A stretch of 46,231 bases of DNA from NCBI GenBank assembly GCA_018716285.1, contig DVKD01000003.1, positions 1-46,231 of the forward strand, given 5' to 3'. Position 1 is the first letter of the stretch, and each line of letters starts with the position of its first letter. This document shows, in pieces, positions 23,138 to 31,374 of this stretch. This DNA is from Candidatus Merdivicinus faecavium. GTDB lineage: Bacteria > Bacillota > Clostridia > Oscillospirales > Ruminococcaceae. The notes under the pieces are model-generated. The model was not told the origin of the DNA, made no database searches, and worked only from the letters and a program-made list of their open reading frames with translations. The translations under genes were made by a program, and so were the position numbers.

Positions 23138-23153
23138 GTATTGATAAGTACTA
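23138..23153. promoter_or_regulatory. Operator-like inverted repeat O2
   Basis: AGTA-TTGATAAG-TACT repeats the half-sites and 8-bp centre of O1, 56 bp away. It lies just past the start-site region of the rightward promoter, a place where a repressor would block it. Confidence 0.6.
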
Positions 23154-23236
23154 AATAAGATCGTTTTCAAGATTTTGCCAACCTTTTTGCGCGCATGCCC
23201 CGCAGGGCGGCGGGAAAAATAAACTGCGCTTTCCGG

Positions 23237-23842
23237 TCATTTTTTTCGCTTTGGTGAAGGCTTTGCACCGCGCCGTTTTTTTGCCGGCCTGCGCACGGAA
23301 AAGCCGAAGGTCCCGAGCTTTTCGCCCAGGGCAAAGTATTCCCCGTGGGAGTAGGCGAGCAGCCCGGCGCGGTCCAGGCGCAGCTTCCCCGCGGGATCGA
23401 CGTACTGCTCGTCGACGTACATTCCCACGATGTCGGCGAGGAACATATCATGGGAACCGAGGGGGATGACTTCTCGGACGCGGCAGCAGAACTGCACCGG
23501 GCTTTCGGCGATGGCCGGGACGGGGAAATCGGGAAGCAGCTCCGGCGTCAGGCCGCAGGCCGCGAATTTGTCCTCCTTTGCGCCGCTGCGGACGCCGCAC
23601 CAGTCGGCGGCCCGCACAAGGCTGCGGGTGGCGAGGTTGATGACAAACGCGCCGCTCTCCCGGATGAGGGGATAGGAATAGCGCTGCGGGCGGATCGAGA
23701 TGTAGGTCATCGGCGGGATGGTGTTGACAATGCCGGTCCAGGCGATGGTGAGGATATTCGGGCGCTCCGCCGTCCCGCAGGAGACGAGGACGGGCGGGAC
23801 CGGAGAAACGAGCGCCCCGGGCTTTAAGCTTCTTTTTGACAT
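23237..23842 (-). CDS. Flavin reductase-like FMN-binding protein
   Basis: The 201-residue protein belongs to the flavin reductase/flavoredoxin family that binds FMN as a dimer. Recognisable parts are PVPPVLVSCGTAERPNILT, a central TYISIRPQRYSYPLIRESGAFVINL that contacts flavin, and SHDMFLADIVGMYVD. The very basic end (RRPAKKRRGAKPSPKRKK) is unusual and may bind nucleic acid or simply be a tail. The ATG at 23842 follows AAAGGAATG, and begins four bases after the ung stop, so the genes are co-transcribed. The electron donor and partner are unknown. Confidence 0.85.
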   Translation of the reverse strand: MSKRSLKPGALVSPVPPVLVSCGTAERPNILTIAWTGIVNTIPPMTYISIRPQRYSYPLIRESGAFVINLATRSLVRAADWCGVRSGAKEDKFAACGLTPELLPDFPVPAIAESPVQFCCRVREVIPLGSHDMFLADIVGMYVDEQYVDPAGKLRLDRAGLLAYSHGEYFALGEKLGTFGFSVRRPAKKRRGAKPSPKRKK

Positions 23843-23846
23843 GAGA

Positions 23847-24527
23847 TCATTCCTTTCCAGGGTCGGTGGGGTTCCAGTCAAGCGGCGGGCCGAACTGTTT
23901 GAGGAAGGCTGCTGCGGCCGAAAAGTGCCGGCAGCCGAAAAATCCGCGGCTTGCGGAGAGCGGGCTTGGATGGGCGGCTTCCAGGACAAGATGCTGCGGC
24001 GCGGTGATCCGCGCCTTTTTTGCCCGCGCGGGGCCGCCCCAAAGGAGAAAAACCGCCGGTTCGGAGCGGGCGTTTATGGCGTCCAGAACGGCGTCGGTCA
24101 AGAGGGACCAGCCGAGCTTCTGGTGGGAGTTTGCCCTGCCCGCTTCGACGGTGAGGGCGGTGTTCAAAAGCAGCACGCCGTTTTTGGCCCAACGGCTGAG
24201 GTCGCCGGAGGCAGGCGGCGGGATGCCGCAGTCGTCCGACAGCTCCCGGAAGATGTTGCGCAGCGAGGGCGGGATTTTCTCGCCCGGCGCGGCCGAAAAG
24301 GCGAGCCCGTCGGCAACGCCCGGGGTATGGTAAGGGTCCTGGCCGAGGATCACGGCGCGGACCGACGCAAAAGGGGTCAGCGCAAAGGCGCGGAACAGGC
24401 TTTCGCGCGGGGGGAAGACAGGCGCGGCGCGGTAAGCCGCCTCGACCCGCTCCATGAGGGCGGAAAAGGCGGGACCGTCAAGCAAAGGCGCCAGCGCCCG
24501 GTCCCAATCGTTGTCAAAGAATTCCAA
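23847..24527 (-). CDS. ung: Uracil-DNA glycosylase
   Basis: The 226-residue family 1 enzyme removes uracil from DNA. Diagnostic motifs are GQDPYHTPGVADGLAFS with the catalytic Asp, a middle VLLLNTALTVEAGRANSH, and HPSPLSASRGFFGCRHFS with the catalytic His and the leucine-loop equivalent. The start codon is TTG at 24527 behind AAGGAGG (6-7 bp), giving MEFFDNDWDRAL; no ATG is available in a suitable place. The flavin reductase gene follows after four bases. The upstream region is AT-rich and shared with the divergent PAS gene. Confidence 0.95.
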   Translation of the reverse strand: MEFFDNDWDRALAPLLDGPAFSALMERVEAAYRAAPVFPPRESLFRAFALTPFASVRAVILGQDPYHTPGVADGLAFSAAPGEKIPPSLRNIFRELSDDCGIPPPASGDLSRWAKNGVLLLNTALTVEAGRANSHQKLGWSLLTDAVLDAINARSEPAVFLLWGGPARAKKARITAPQHLVLEAAHPSPLSASRGFFGCRHFSAAAAFLKQFGPPLDWNPTDPGKE

Positions 24528-24616
24528 AGAGGACCTCCTTTACAGGATGATAATAGATAAATAATTTGTTATTTTACGATATTTTTCACATAATGTAGGG
24601 AGATTAAAATATACGC

Positions 24617-24645
24617 TTTACTTTTATGTCGAAACTGGGTATAAT
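24617..24645 (+). promoter_or_regulatory. SigA-type promoter of the PAS gene
   Basis: TTTACT (24617-24622) and TATAAT (24640-24645) are 17 bp apart. An in-frame ATG at 24626 lies between the boxes and so cannot be the start. Confidence 0.75.
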
Positions 24646-24739
24646 AGCCTTAAGGCCAAGTCTGCGGCTGCGGACTGCGCTGCCTGAACAGTGGAAAGAT
24701 GCATTGCGATCAAGAATAAAACGCTGGGAGGAGATTTTT

Positions 24740-25843
24740 TTGAACAAATTGGAGCTGCTCCAGGAGCTCTACGGCGGCGAACCGCAGCCGGTATTTACCT
24801 GTGGAGCGGATTTCCGGATTGTCTGGATGAACGACGCCGCGATCGAGCGGTTTCCGGCAGTCCTGGAAGGAATGGACCTGCGGGAGCAGTTTCCGGGCAT
24901 TTCCTTTGCGGGGCTCGAGGATCTGCCGGAGCAGGTGCCGTCGGCAGTGCTGCGCTCTCCGCTCGGAGCGGAGCGGCTGACGGTACAGCGTTTCCTGAAT
25001 GGCGGGGATACGCTCTACGCGGCCGTCTGGTCGGATACGGCGGCCTATGCGCTGGAACCGGGCGACCCGCGCAGCGCGGAGGGCGTTCGGCTGCTGGACG
25101 CCTGGATCCGGCAGGGGACCTTCCGCATCTTCAACAACCTGGATCAGCTGGCCGGCACCTTGGAAAGGACGGTCAGCGCAGCGGCCTGGGACAGCATGGA
25201 GCGGATTGAACGCAGCTGCCAGCAGCTCCTGCGTTTGAGCTGCAACCTCGGAGAATATTACGGCGCCCCGGAGGACGGCGGCATCCCGGAGGATGTGGAG
25301 ATGGGCGGCTTTTTAGACGAGCTCCTGCGGGAGGTGGATTTCCGCCTCGACGCGCTGGATATCCGGCTGGAGCGGGAGCTCCGGTGCGAGGGGGCGGTCT
25401 GCCGGATCGACCGGCGGCGTTTTGCGGCGGCCCTTTTGAACCTCATCGACCTTTCGGCGGCTTATGCGCCGGAAAACGGCCGGATGAAGGTCGAAGCCGC
25501 TCGCAGCGAAAAGGAGCTCTGCATCACCTTCCGTGACCGGCACACGCCCGCCGGAAAGCTGAAGGGCGGGCTCGGCTGCACTGTCTCGACCCTGCGGGAG
25601 GGCCGGTCGGAACTCTGCCTGCCCAAGGTCTCTCTCGGCCTGGTCGACCGGGTCGCCCGGGAGAGCGGGGGGCGCTGCCTGCTGGAAGGGGCCGGCGCGG
25701 GGATTAAGGCGGTCATCACCCTCCCCCTCACCGGCCAGGAGGCGCCTGCGCAGGTGCGGGACGAACCGTCTTACACCGTCCGCTACCGCGGGCAGAACCG
25801 CACGAGTCTTGTGAGCATCCTCCTCTCCGATCTCGAGGAGTAA
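24740..25843 (+). CDS. PAS-domain protein with degenerate histidine-kinase module
   Basis: This 367-residue soluble protein starts at TTG 24740 (MNKLELLQELYGG) behind GGGAGGAG. Residues about 12-60 resemble a PAS domain (FTCGADFRIVWMNDAAIERF). A helical pair follows (about 125-185), in place of HisKA, where the expected phospho-acceptor His is Asn (FNNLDQLAGTLE). The C-terminal part (about 205-345) looks like HATPase_c: ALLNLIDLSAAYA at the N box and LGLVDRVARESGG at the G2 box, but the G1 DxGxG is absent (FRDRHTPAGK). It is probably not an active kinase; it could bind a ligand and interact with a true kinase. No response regulator is adjacent. A hairpin terminator follows. Confidence 0.65.
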   Translation: MNKLELLQELYGGEPQPVFTCGADFRIVWMNDAAIERFPAVLEGMDLREQFPGISFAGLEDLPEQVPSAVLRSPLGAERLTVQRFLNGGDTLYAAVWSDTAAYALEPGDPRSAEGVRLLDAWIRQGTFRIFNNLDQLAGTLERTVSAAAWDSMERIERSCQQLLRLSCNLGEYYGAPEDGGIPEDVEMGGFLDELLREVDFRLDALDIRLERELRCEGAVCRIDRRRFAAALLNLIDLSAAYAPENGRMKVEAARSEKELCITFRDRHTPAGKLKGGLGCTVSTLREGRSELCLPKVSLGLVDRVARESGGRCLLEGAGAGIKAVITLPLTGQEAPAQVRDEPSYTVRYRGQNRTSLVSILLSDLEE

Positions 25844-25851
25844 AATTTTGG

Positions 25852-25898
25852 AAAACCGGTCCGTACGCTTCGGAAAGAGGCGTGCGGGCCGGTTTTTT
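25852..25898. terminator. Long-stem terminator
   Basis: AAAACCGG-TCCGTACGC pairs with GCGTGCGGG-CCGGTTTTTT around a short loop. It terminates the PAS gene and, with AAAA on the opposite side, may also serve murC. Confidence 0.8.
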
Positions 25899-25906
25899 CC
25901 GCATAT

Positions 25907-27286
25907 TCAGTCCTGCGCGCCCCCGAACCGTTTTTTGAGCCGGTCCACAATCATGTGGGCGCATTTGTTGACGTCCCCGCAGCCCAGGGTGAGGATGAGG
26001 TCGCCCGGCTCGGCGCGGGCGGCGACGTAATCGGCGATCTCGGGGAATTCCGGGAACCAGACGCAGCCGTCAATTTTTTCCGCGAGGTCTTTGGCGTAGA
26101 TGTTCCAGGTGTTTTTCTCCCGCGAGCCCATGATCTCGGAGAGGACGACATGGTCGGCGATGGAGAGGACCCGCGCGAAGTCGTCGAGCAGCATGGCGGT
26201 CCGGGAGTAGGTGAAGGGCTGATGCACCGCCCAGACCCGCTTGAAGGGGAGCTTCTTGGCGGCGGTGAGGGTCGCGGCGATCTCGGTGGGATGGTGGCCG
26301 TAATCGTCGGCGACGGTGACGCCCCCGACCTTCGCGAGCACCTCAAACCGCCGCTGCGCCCCGTGGAAGGCGTCCAGCCCGGCGGCGCACTGCTCCCAGG
26401 TGGCCCCCGCCTCGTGGGCGGCGACGCAGGCGGCGATGGCGTTGAGGATGTTGTGGTCGCCGGGGATGTGGATGCGGATGGCAGTGAGCACCTCGGAATC
26501 CCGGCAGAGGTCAAGGGAGAGGGTGACGCCGTCGACGTGCTCGATGTTGGCGGGGTAGTAGTCGTTCATCGACGAATAGCCGAAGGTGACGACCTTCTGC
26601 TCCAATCCTTCGAGCGCCTTGAGGGTGTTTTTGTCGTCGCCGTTGGCGATGACCAGGCGGGTGGCCTTGGAGGCGAATTTGTGGAAGGAGGCGATGAGGT
26701 TCTCCATCGTCTTAAAGTAGTCGAGGTGGTCGGCGTCGATGTTTAAGATGACCGCGATGTCGGGGTAGAGCTTTAGGAAGGTGTCGACAAACTCGCAGGC
26801 CTCGCAGACCATCGTTTCGCTTTTGCCCGCTCTCCCGCCGCCGTGGATGGCGGGCAGCTTGCCGCCGATGACGCAGGTGGGGTCGAGCCCGGCGTCTAAG
26901 AGAATCTGGGCGGTCATCGAGGTGGTGGTCGTCTTGCCGTGGGTGCCGCTGATGCAGACGGCGTCGCTGTATCGGGCGGTGATCTCGCCCAAGAGGACGC
27001 TCCGCTCAACGGTGGGGACGCCGCTAGCCCGCGCGGCGATGAGCTCGGGGTTGTCGTCCATGATGGCGGCGGTGTGGACGATGAGGTCCGCGCCCTCGAT
27101 GTTTTCCGCCCGCTGGCCGAGGGCGACGGGGATGCCCATCTCCCGGACCATCTGGAGGGTGTCGGTCTCGTTGTTGTCCGAGCCGGTGAGATAAAAGCCC
27201 TCGCTGTGCAGGATCTGGGCGAGCGGGAACATCCCGGACCCGCCGATGCCGATGAAGTGGATGTGTTTTTTGTTTTCGAGAAGCAT
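25907..27286 (-). CDS. murC: UDP-N-acetylmuramate--L-alanine ligase
   Basis: The 459-residue enzyme adds L-alanine to UDP-MurNAc in peptidoglycan synthesis. It shows the N-terminal nucleotide site GIGGSGM (13-19), the ATP P-loop GTHGKTTTT (114-122), the middle-domain NIDADHLDYF, and the C-terminal domain with YGHHPTEIAATL. Length is standard. The ATG at 27286 follows AAGGGAGACTGCTCC. It is the last gene of a minus-strand series that begins with asp23, 30 bp after a small membrane-protein gene. Confidence 0.96.
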   Translation of the reverse strand: MLLENKKHIHFIGIGGSGMFPLAQILHSEGFYLTGSDNNETDTLQMVREMGIPVALGQRAENIEGADLIVHTAAIMDDNPELIAARASGVPTVERSVLLGEITARYSDAVCISGTHGKTTTTSMTAQILLDAGLDPTCVIGGKLPAIHGGGRAGKSETMVCEACEFVDTFLKLYPDIAVILNIDADHLDYFKTMENLIASFHKFASKATRLVIANGDDKNTLKALEGLEQKVVTFGYSSMNDYYPANIEHVDGVTLSLDLCRDSEVLTAIRIHIPGDHNILNAIAACVAAHEAGATWEQCAAGLDAFHGAQRRFEVLAKVGGVTVADDYGHHPTEIAATLTAAKKLPFKRVWAVHQPFTYSRTAMLLDDFARVLSIADHVVLSEIMGSREKNTWNIYAKDLAEKIDGCVWFPEFPEIADYVAARAEPGDLILTLGCGDVNKCAHMIVDRLKKRFGGAQD

Positions 27287-27316
27287 GGAGCAGTCTCCCT
27301 TCCAAGTCAGATTGTG

Positions 27317-27562
27317 TCAGCGGTTCCCCTTCCCGCGCCCGGCCCTTTTGTGGAAAAAGAGGGCAAGGAGCAGGCAGACCGCGATGCCGGCCCCGTAGGG
27401 GATGAGGTAGAGAAAGGCAATGCCGGCGGGGGCGCTGCATCCCCCGTACCGCCCGCACCACAAAAGCGCGCACCAGCGGTAAGCGACCACGGCGCACATG
27501 GTGTGGGACAGCAGCAAAGCCAGCGTGAGAAAGACGGCGCGCAGCGCCTTGCAGGTTTTCAT
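27317..27562 (-). CDS. Small two-helix membrane protein, function unknown
   Basis: I do not recognise this 81-residue protein. It has a hydrophobic helix at about 8-28, a Cys-rich loop (RWCALLWCGRYGGCSAPAG), and a second helix at about 48-69, then a basic tail HKRAGRGKGNR. The first helix could also be a signal peptide. The ATG at 27562 follows GGGAGG at good distance. It starts 14 bp after the XRE-membrane protein and precedes murC by 30 bp, so it is probably expressed with the regulator. Confidence 0.6.
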   Translation of the reverse strand: MKTCKALRAVFLTLALLLSHTMCAVVAYRWCALLWCGRYGGCSAPAGIAFLYLIPYGAGIAVCLLLALFFHKRAGRGKGNR

Positions 27563-27576
27563 AAAAATCCTCCCTG

Positions 27577-28017
27577 TCATTTCTTCCTGAAGAAGAGGAC
27601 GGCGCCGGCGGCCACCGCCGCGGCCGCGAGCAGGAAGAGCATCCCGGAGCCGCTGATGGTCACCGTCGAGGAGGCGTCCAGCCGTTCTGCGGCAGAGGGG
27701 GCAAACAGGAGAATCCCGCCCGCCAGGAGCAGCAAAACCGCCCCGGCAAGGCAGAGGGCAATTCCCAGCCTTGACCAAAGGACAGGCGTCTCCCGGGGCG
27801 GGGGCGCATCCTCTCTGCGGGCAGGCGCGCCAGACGTGAGCTCCTCGACGCTGACCCCGAAGAATTCGCTCAGGGCCAGCAGCTTGTCGAGCTCGGGGAC
27901 CGAAGCGCCGGTCTCCCACTTGGAGACGGCCTGCCGGGAGACGCCCACCTTTTCGGCGAGCTGCTCCTGCGAGAGGCCCGATTTCCGCCGCAGCGTGTAG
28001 ATCTGTTCGGAGAGCAT
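27577..28017 (-). CDS. XRE regulator with C-terminal membrane helices
   Basis: The 146-residue protein carries an N-terminal helix-turn-helix (LRRKSGLSQEQLAEKVGVSRQAVSKWETGASVPELDKLLALSEFFG-type fold, about residues 5-60), a proline-rich linker, and two hydrophobic helices (about 83-104 and 122-142). Membrane-anchored XRE proteins of this kind are common in Firmicutes and may sense membrane state. The ATG at 28017 follows AGGAGGTGAG. It and the small membrane protein downstream form a likely pair. Target genes are unknown. Confidence 0.85.
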   Translation of the reverse strand: MLSEQIYTLRRKSGLSQEQLAEKVGVSRQAVSKWETGASVPELDKLLALSEFFGVSVEELTSGAPARREDAPPPRETPVLWSRLGIALCLAGAVLLLLAGGILLFAPSAAERLDASSTVTISGSGMLFLLAAAAVAAGAVLFFRKK

Positions 28018-28127
28018 TCTGTCTCACCTCCTGATGTCCATCATACCGCGCTGCGCGGTGGCAGGCAAGCTCCGGCGGCTGGAAACCCCGCAACCATCGG
28101 TTGCAATCCCCGCGGGAGGGGCGGGGG

Positions 28128-30176
28128 TCAGTTCATGGCGTCCTTATTCTGGTCAAAAAGGCGGTCGATAATCACCCGGATGGCAGAATTTTCCGGCCGT
28201 TCCAGCGCCGGGTCCCCGGCGAGAAGGCGGCGGGCGGCCTCCTGGGCTTCCTTGAAGAGGTCCGCATCCTCGAAGAGGTCGGCGATGGCGAGGGCGGGCA
28301 TCCCTGACTGGCGGCTGCCGAAAAAGTCGCCCGACCCGCGGAGCTTCAAATCCTCCCGGGCGATGACAAAGCCGTCGTTTGTCGCCTTCATGACCGAGAG
28401 CCGCTTGCGGTTTTCCTCCCCGTCGTTGTCAGAGACGAGGATGCAGTAGGATTTTTTGCTCCCCCGCCCGACCCGCCCGCGGAGCTGGTGGAGCTGGGCC
28501 AGGCCGAAGCGCTCGGCGTTTTCGACCATCATGACGGTGGCGTTCGGCACGTCGACCCCGACCTCGACGACGGTGGTCGAGACGAGGAGCTGGACCTTCC
28601 CCTGCTGGAAAGCCGCCATGACCGCCTCCTTCTCTGCCGGCTTCATCCGGCCGTGAAGGAGCCCCACCGCGATGTCGGGAAAGGCTTTGGCGACCCGGTC
28701 GCGGTACTGGGCGGCGGCGAGCAGCTCGCTCTCCGATTCCTCAACCAAAGGGCAGACGATGTAGGCCTGCTCCCCGGCGGCGATGTGGTCCCGGATGAAT
28801 CCGAGGGCGCGCTCCCGCTTGTTGGAGTGGATGACCAGGGTGTCGACCGGCTGGCGGCCCTTGGGCAGCTCGTCGAGGACCGAGAGATCGAGGTCGCCGT
28901 AGACGATGAGGGCGAGGGTGCGGGGGATGGGGGTGGCCGACATGACCAGGCTGTGGGGGCTTTCGCCCTTGCCGGCGAGGCGGCGGCGCTGCTCCACCCC
29001 GAAGCGGTGCTGCTCGTCGGTGATAACCAGCCCGAGCCGCGCGAAGGCGGTGGAATCCTGCACCAGCGCGTGGGTGCCGACGGCGAGGTCGATCTCCCCA
29101 GCGGCGAGAGCCTCCTTGCGCTCCTCCTTCTGCTTCGGGGTGAGGGAGCCGGTGAGCAGGCAGGTGCGGACCCCCAGCGGGGCCAGCACCTTCGAAAAGG
29201 TGGCGTAATGCTGCCCGGCCAGGATCTCGGTCGGGGCCATGACGGCCGACTGGACGCCGTTTTTGGCGGCGGCATAGACGGCGGCCGCCGCGACCATCGT
29301 CTTGCCGGAGCCGACGTCCCCCTGCAGAAGGCGGTTCATGGGGAACCCCTTCTGCATATCGGAAAGGATCTCCCCGATGGCACGGCGCTGCGCCCCGGTC
29401 AATTCGAAGGGCAGGGAGGAGAGGAAGGGGGAAATGTCCGTATCCTCGAGGCGGATGGCAGCCTCCTCCCGTTCCCGGCCGCGCAGCCGCACGAGGGCGA
29501 GCGAGAGGGTGAAGAATTCCTCGAAGACCAGCCGCCGCCTTGCGATTTCATAGGCCTCCCGCCCCTGCGGGAAGTGGATGTTTTCGATGGCGTAGCGGAG
29601 CTGGCAGAGCTTTTCCTCCCGCAGCAGGGGGAGGGGGAGCGGGTCGGCGAGCTGCTCGGCGCAGCGGTCGACCGCCTCCCGCATGTTGTTGTGGACCATC
29701 CCGTTTGCGAGGCCCTCGGTCAGGTTGTAGACCGGGCGCATCGTGTCGGCCTCGGCGGCGGGGACGTAGGAGGAGAGGGCGAGCTGATACCGGCCCCCCA
29801 TTTTGGAGAATTTCCCGCAGAAGGCGTACTCCTCCCCCGCCTTGATCCCATAATATGCGTACTCGTTGTTGAAAATGGTGATCTGGATGTTGGAAACGCC
29901 GTCGCTTGCGATGAATTTATAGAGGACCAGCCCCTTGCGGATGGGCGCGGGCTGCATCCGGCGGGTGACGACCGCCTTGATGACGCAGTTTTCCCCCTCC
30001 GGCGCGTCGGCCGCCATGACGGGGGAGGTGTAGTCGATATAGCTGCGCGGGTAAAAGCGCAGGAGATCATAGACGGTGCGGACCCCGAGTTTCTCATACA
30101 GGGCGGCCCGCTTGGCCCCCACGTTTTTGAGGGCGGTCACCGGGGAATCGAGGGTGAGCGCTTCGGGTTTTTCCAA
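28128..30176 (-). CDS. recG: ATP-dependent DNA helicase RecG
   Basis: The 682-residue helicase remodels stalled replication forks and Holliday junctions. It has the N-terminal wedge/OB domain (about 10-160), Walker A QGDVGSGKTMVA, motif II DEQHRFGVEQR, motif III SATPIPRTLAL, and the RecG C-terminal domain with VSTTVVEVGVDVPNA, RGRVGRG and LRGSGDFFGSRQSG. Length is normal. The start is TTG at 30176 behind GAGGAGG (7 bp). It is 13 bp downstream of the phosphodiesterase gene. In many Firmicutes recG lies near fakA; here that link is retained with one gene inserted. Confidence 0.96.
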   Translation of the reverse strand: MEKPEALTLDSPVTALKNVGAKRAALYEKLGVRTVYDLLRFYPRSYIDYTSPVMAADAPEGENCVIKAVVTRRMQPAPIRKGLVLYKFIASDGVSNIQITIFNNEYAYYGIKAGEEYAFCGKFSKMGGRYQLALSSYVPAAEADTMRPVYNLTEGLANGMVHNNMREAVDRCAEQLADPLPLPLLREEKLCQLRYAIENIHFPQGREAYEIARRRLVFEEFFTLSLALVRLRGREREEAAIRLEDTDISPFLSSLPFELTGAQRRAIGEILSDMQKGFPMNRLLQGDVGSGKTMVAAAAVYAAAKNGVQSAVMAPTEILAGQHYATFSKVLAPLGVRTCLLTGSLTPKQKEERKEALAAGEIDLAVGTHALVQDSTAFARLGLVITDEQHRFGVEQRRRLAGKGESPHSLVMSATPIPRTLALIVYGDLDLSVLDELPKGRQPVDTLVIHSNKRERALGFIRDHIAAGEQAYIVCPLVEESESELLAAAQYRDRVAKAFPDIAVGLLHGRMKPAEKEAVMAAFQQGKVQLLVSTTVVEVGVDVPNATVMMVENAERFGLAQLHQLRGRVGRGSKKSYCILVSDNDGEENRKRLSVMKATNDGFVIAREDLKLRGSGDFFGSRQSGMPALAIADLFEDADLFKEAQEAARRLLAGDPALERPENSAIRVIIDRLFDQNKDAMN

Positions 30177-30189
30177 AAAGAATCCTCCT

Positions 30190-31299
30190 CTAGGTCGGGA
30201 TGACGATGAGCGGCACCCGAGTCTCGGCTAAGGTCAGCCCGGCGTGCCCGGCCTTGTGGGGCGGGCGGCCTTTGGGCGGCTCCCAGTCGATGCTCAGGTC
30301 CGAGACGGCGGCAGCCAGGAAATCGCCGATGAAATCCGCCGTGCGGGGATGCGGCGCCCCTTCGCCGAACAGCTTCCGCGCATACACTTCCTCCCGCGTG
30401 TACAGGACAAACTCCTCCCCGAAATGGGCGAGGAAGGCCTCCCGGAAGGCGGTTTCATGCCCCGGCTTCACAAAAAAGGAGAGGGCGCGCGCCTCGATGG
30501 AGGGCGGGCGGAGCAGGTGCTCTGCAACGTCGGGATAATCGCGGAGGAAGGCCCAGCGGACGTCGGTGTGCCCGTGGTCGGCGGTGACAAGAACCAGCGT
30601 GTCGGAGAGCCGCGCGCAGAGCGCCTCGACCTCCCGGTCGATTTCCCGCAGGCATTCCGTGACCAGCGCGCTGCCGGTCCCCTCATGGTGGAGCAGGTCG
30701 TCGGGCTCTATCCAGTAGCCGTAGAGGTAGTGCCGCCCGGGGCCGGCGCAGAGACTTGCCGCCTTTTCGCAGAGGGAGGGGACGCTCGCCACCAGGTCCG
30801 CCGCAAAGGGGGAGAGCGGGCGGGCGTCCACCGCGCCGCCTGTGGCGGAAATTATCTCCTCCCACACCGGCCGGAAGGGCAGGTACCGCCGGGCAACGTT
30901 GTAATCCGCCGCCCGCTGCCCGCCGGAGCGGGGGATGGTGTTTGGGAAGACGCTCACGTCGCTGCCGATCTCCGGGAAGTAGAGGTTCCACCCGAGCCAG
31001 CCGTGCTCGATGGGGGAGAGGCCGGTCTGGAGGGTGATGGTGGCCGCCGCCGTCGTGGGCGGGTAGACCGACTGAAGCTCCCCCGCGCAGTGCCGCCGCA
31101 GGAAGCTCTCTTCCGGCAGGTGGCGGGCAAGGATCTCGCTCCCCATCCCGTCAAAGAGGAGGAGTAGGACATTGCGGGCGCCCTTCTCAAGCAGCGCGTC
31201 CGCTGCGGGAAGGGTCGGATGGCGGGGCGCTGCGCCGTAATGGCGGAGGATGGAGGAGATGAGCGACAGAAGGCTTCCTTCCATGCGGGATCGCTCCAT
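30190..31299 (-). CDS. Alkaline phosphatase-superfamily phosphodiesterase/nucleotide pyrophosphatase
   Basis: The 369-residue protein matches type I phosphodiesterase/nucleotide pyrophosphatases. Metal-binding and nucleophile motifs are LLLLFDGMG (45-53, Asp50), YPPTTAAATITLQTGLSP with the nucleophile threonine (about 82-83), EPDDLLHH, and VTADHGHTD; a final His lies near HAGLT. It lacks a signal peptide, so it is likely cytosolic. The substrate is unknown. The ATG at 31299 follows AAAGGAG at a slightly long distance. It sits between fakA and recG; a hairpin lies in the 75-bp gap from fakA. Confidence 0.85.
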   Translation of the reverse strand: MERSRMEGSLLSLISSILRHYGAAPRHPTLPAADALLEKGARNVLLLLFDGMGSEILARHLPEESFLRRHCAGELQSVYPPTTAAATITLQTGLSPIEHGWLGWNLYFPEIGSDVSVFPNTIPRSGGQRAADYNVARRYLPFRPVWEEIISATGGAVDARPLSPFAADLVASVPSLCEKAASLCAGPGRHYLYGYWIEPDDLLHHEGTGSALVTECLREIDREVEALCARLSDTLVLVTADHGHTDVRWAFLRDYPDVAEHLLRPPSIEARALSFFVKPGHETAFREAFLAHFGEEFVLYTREEVYARKLFGEGAPHPRTADFIGDFLAAAVSDLSIDWEPPKGRPPHKAGHAGLTLAETRVPLIVIPT

Positions 31300-31324
31300 A
31301 GTGGATTGGCTCCTTTCATGCGGA

Positions 31325-31353
31325 AGGCCCCCTGCGGGAAGGGCAGAGGGCCT
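31325..31353 (-). terminator. Hairpin between fakA and phosphodiesterase genes
   Basis: AGGCCCCCTGC and GCAGAGGGCCT form a near-perfect 11-bp stem (one mismatch). No T-run follows, so it is a weak terminator or a processing/stability hairpin. Confidence 0.4.
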
Positions 31354-31374
31354 GGAAGTTTGCGGTTATGCTGC

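Noticed and set aside
28488-30203. 571-codon plus-strand frame opposite recG
   Set aside because: It is antisense to a motif-complete RecG and its translation is compositionally biased with no start signal.
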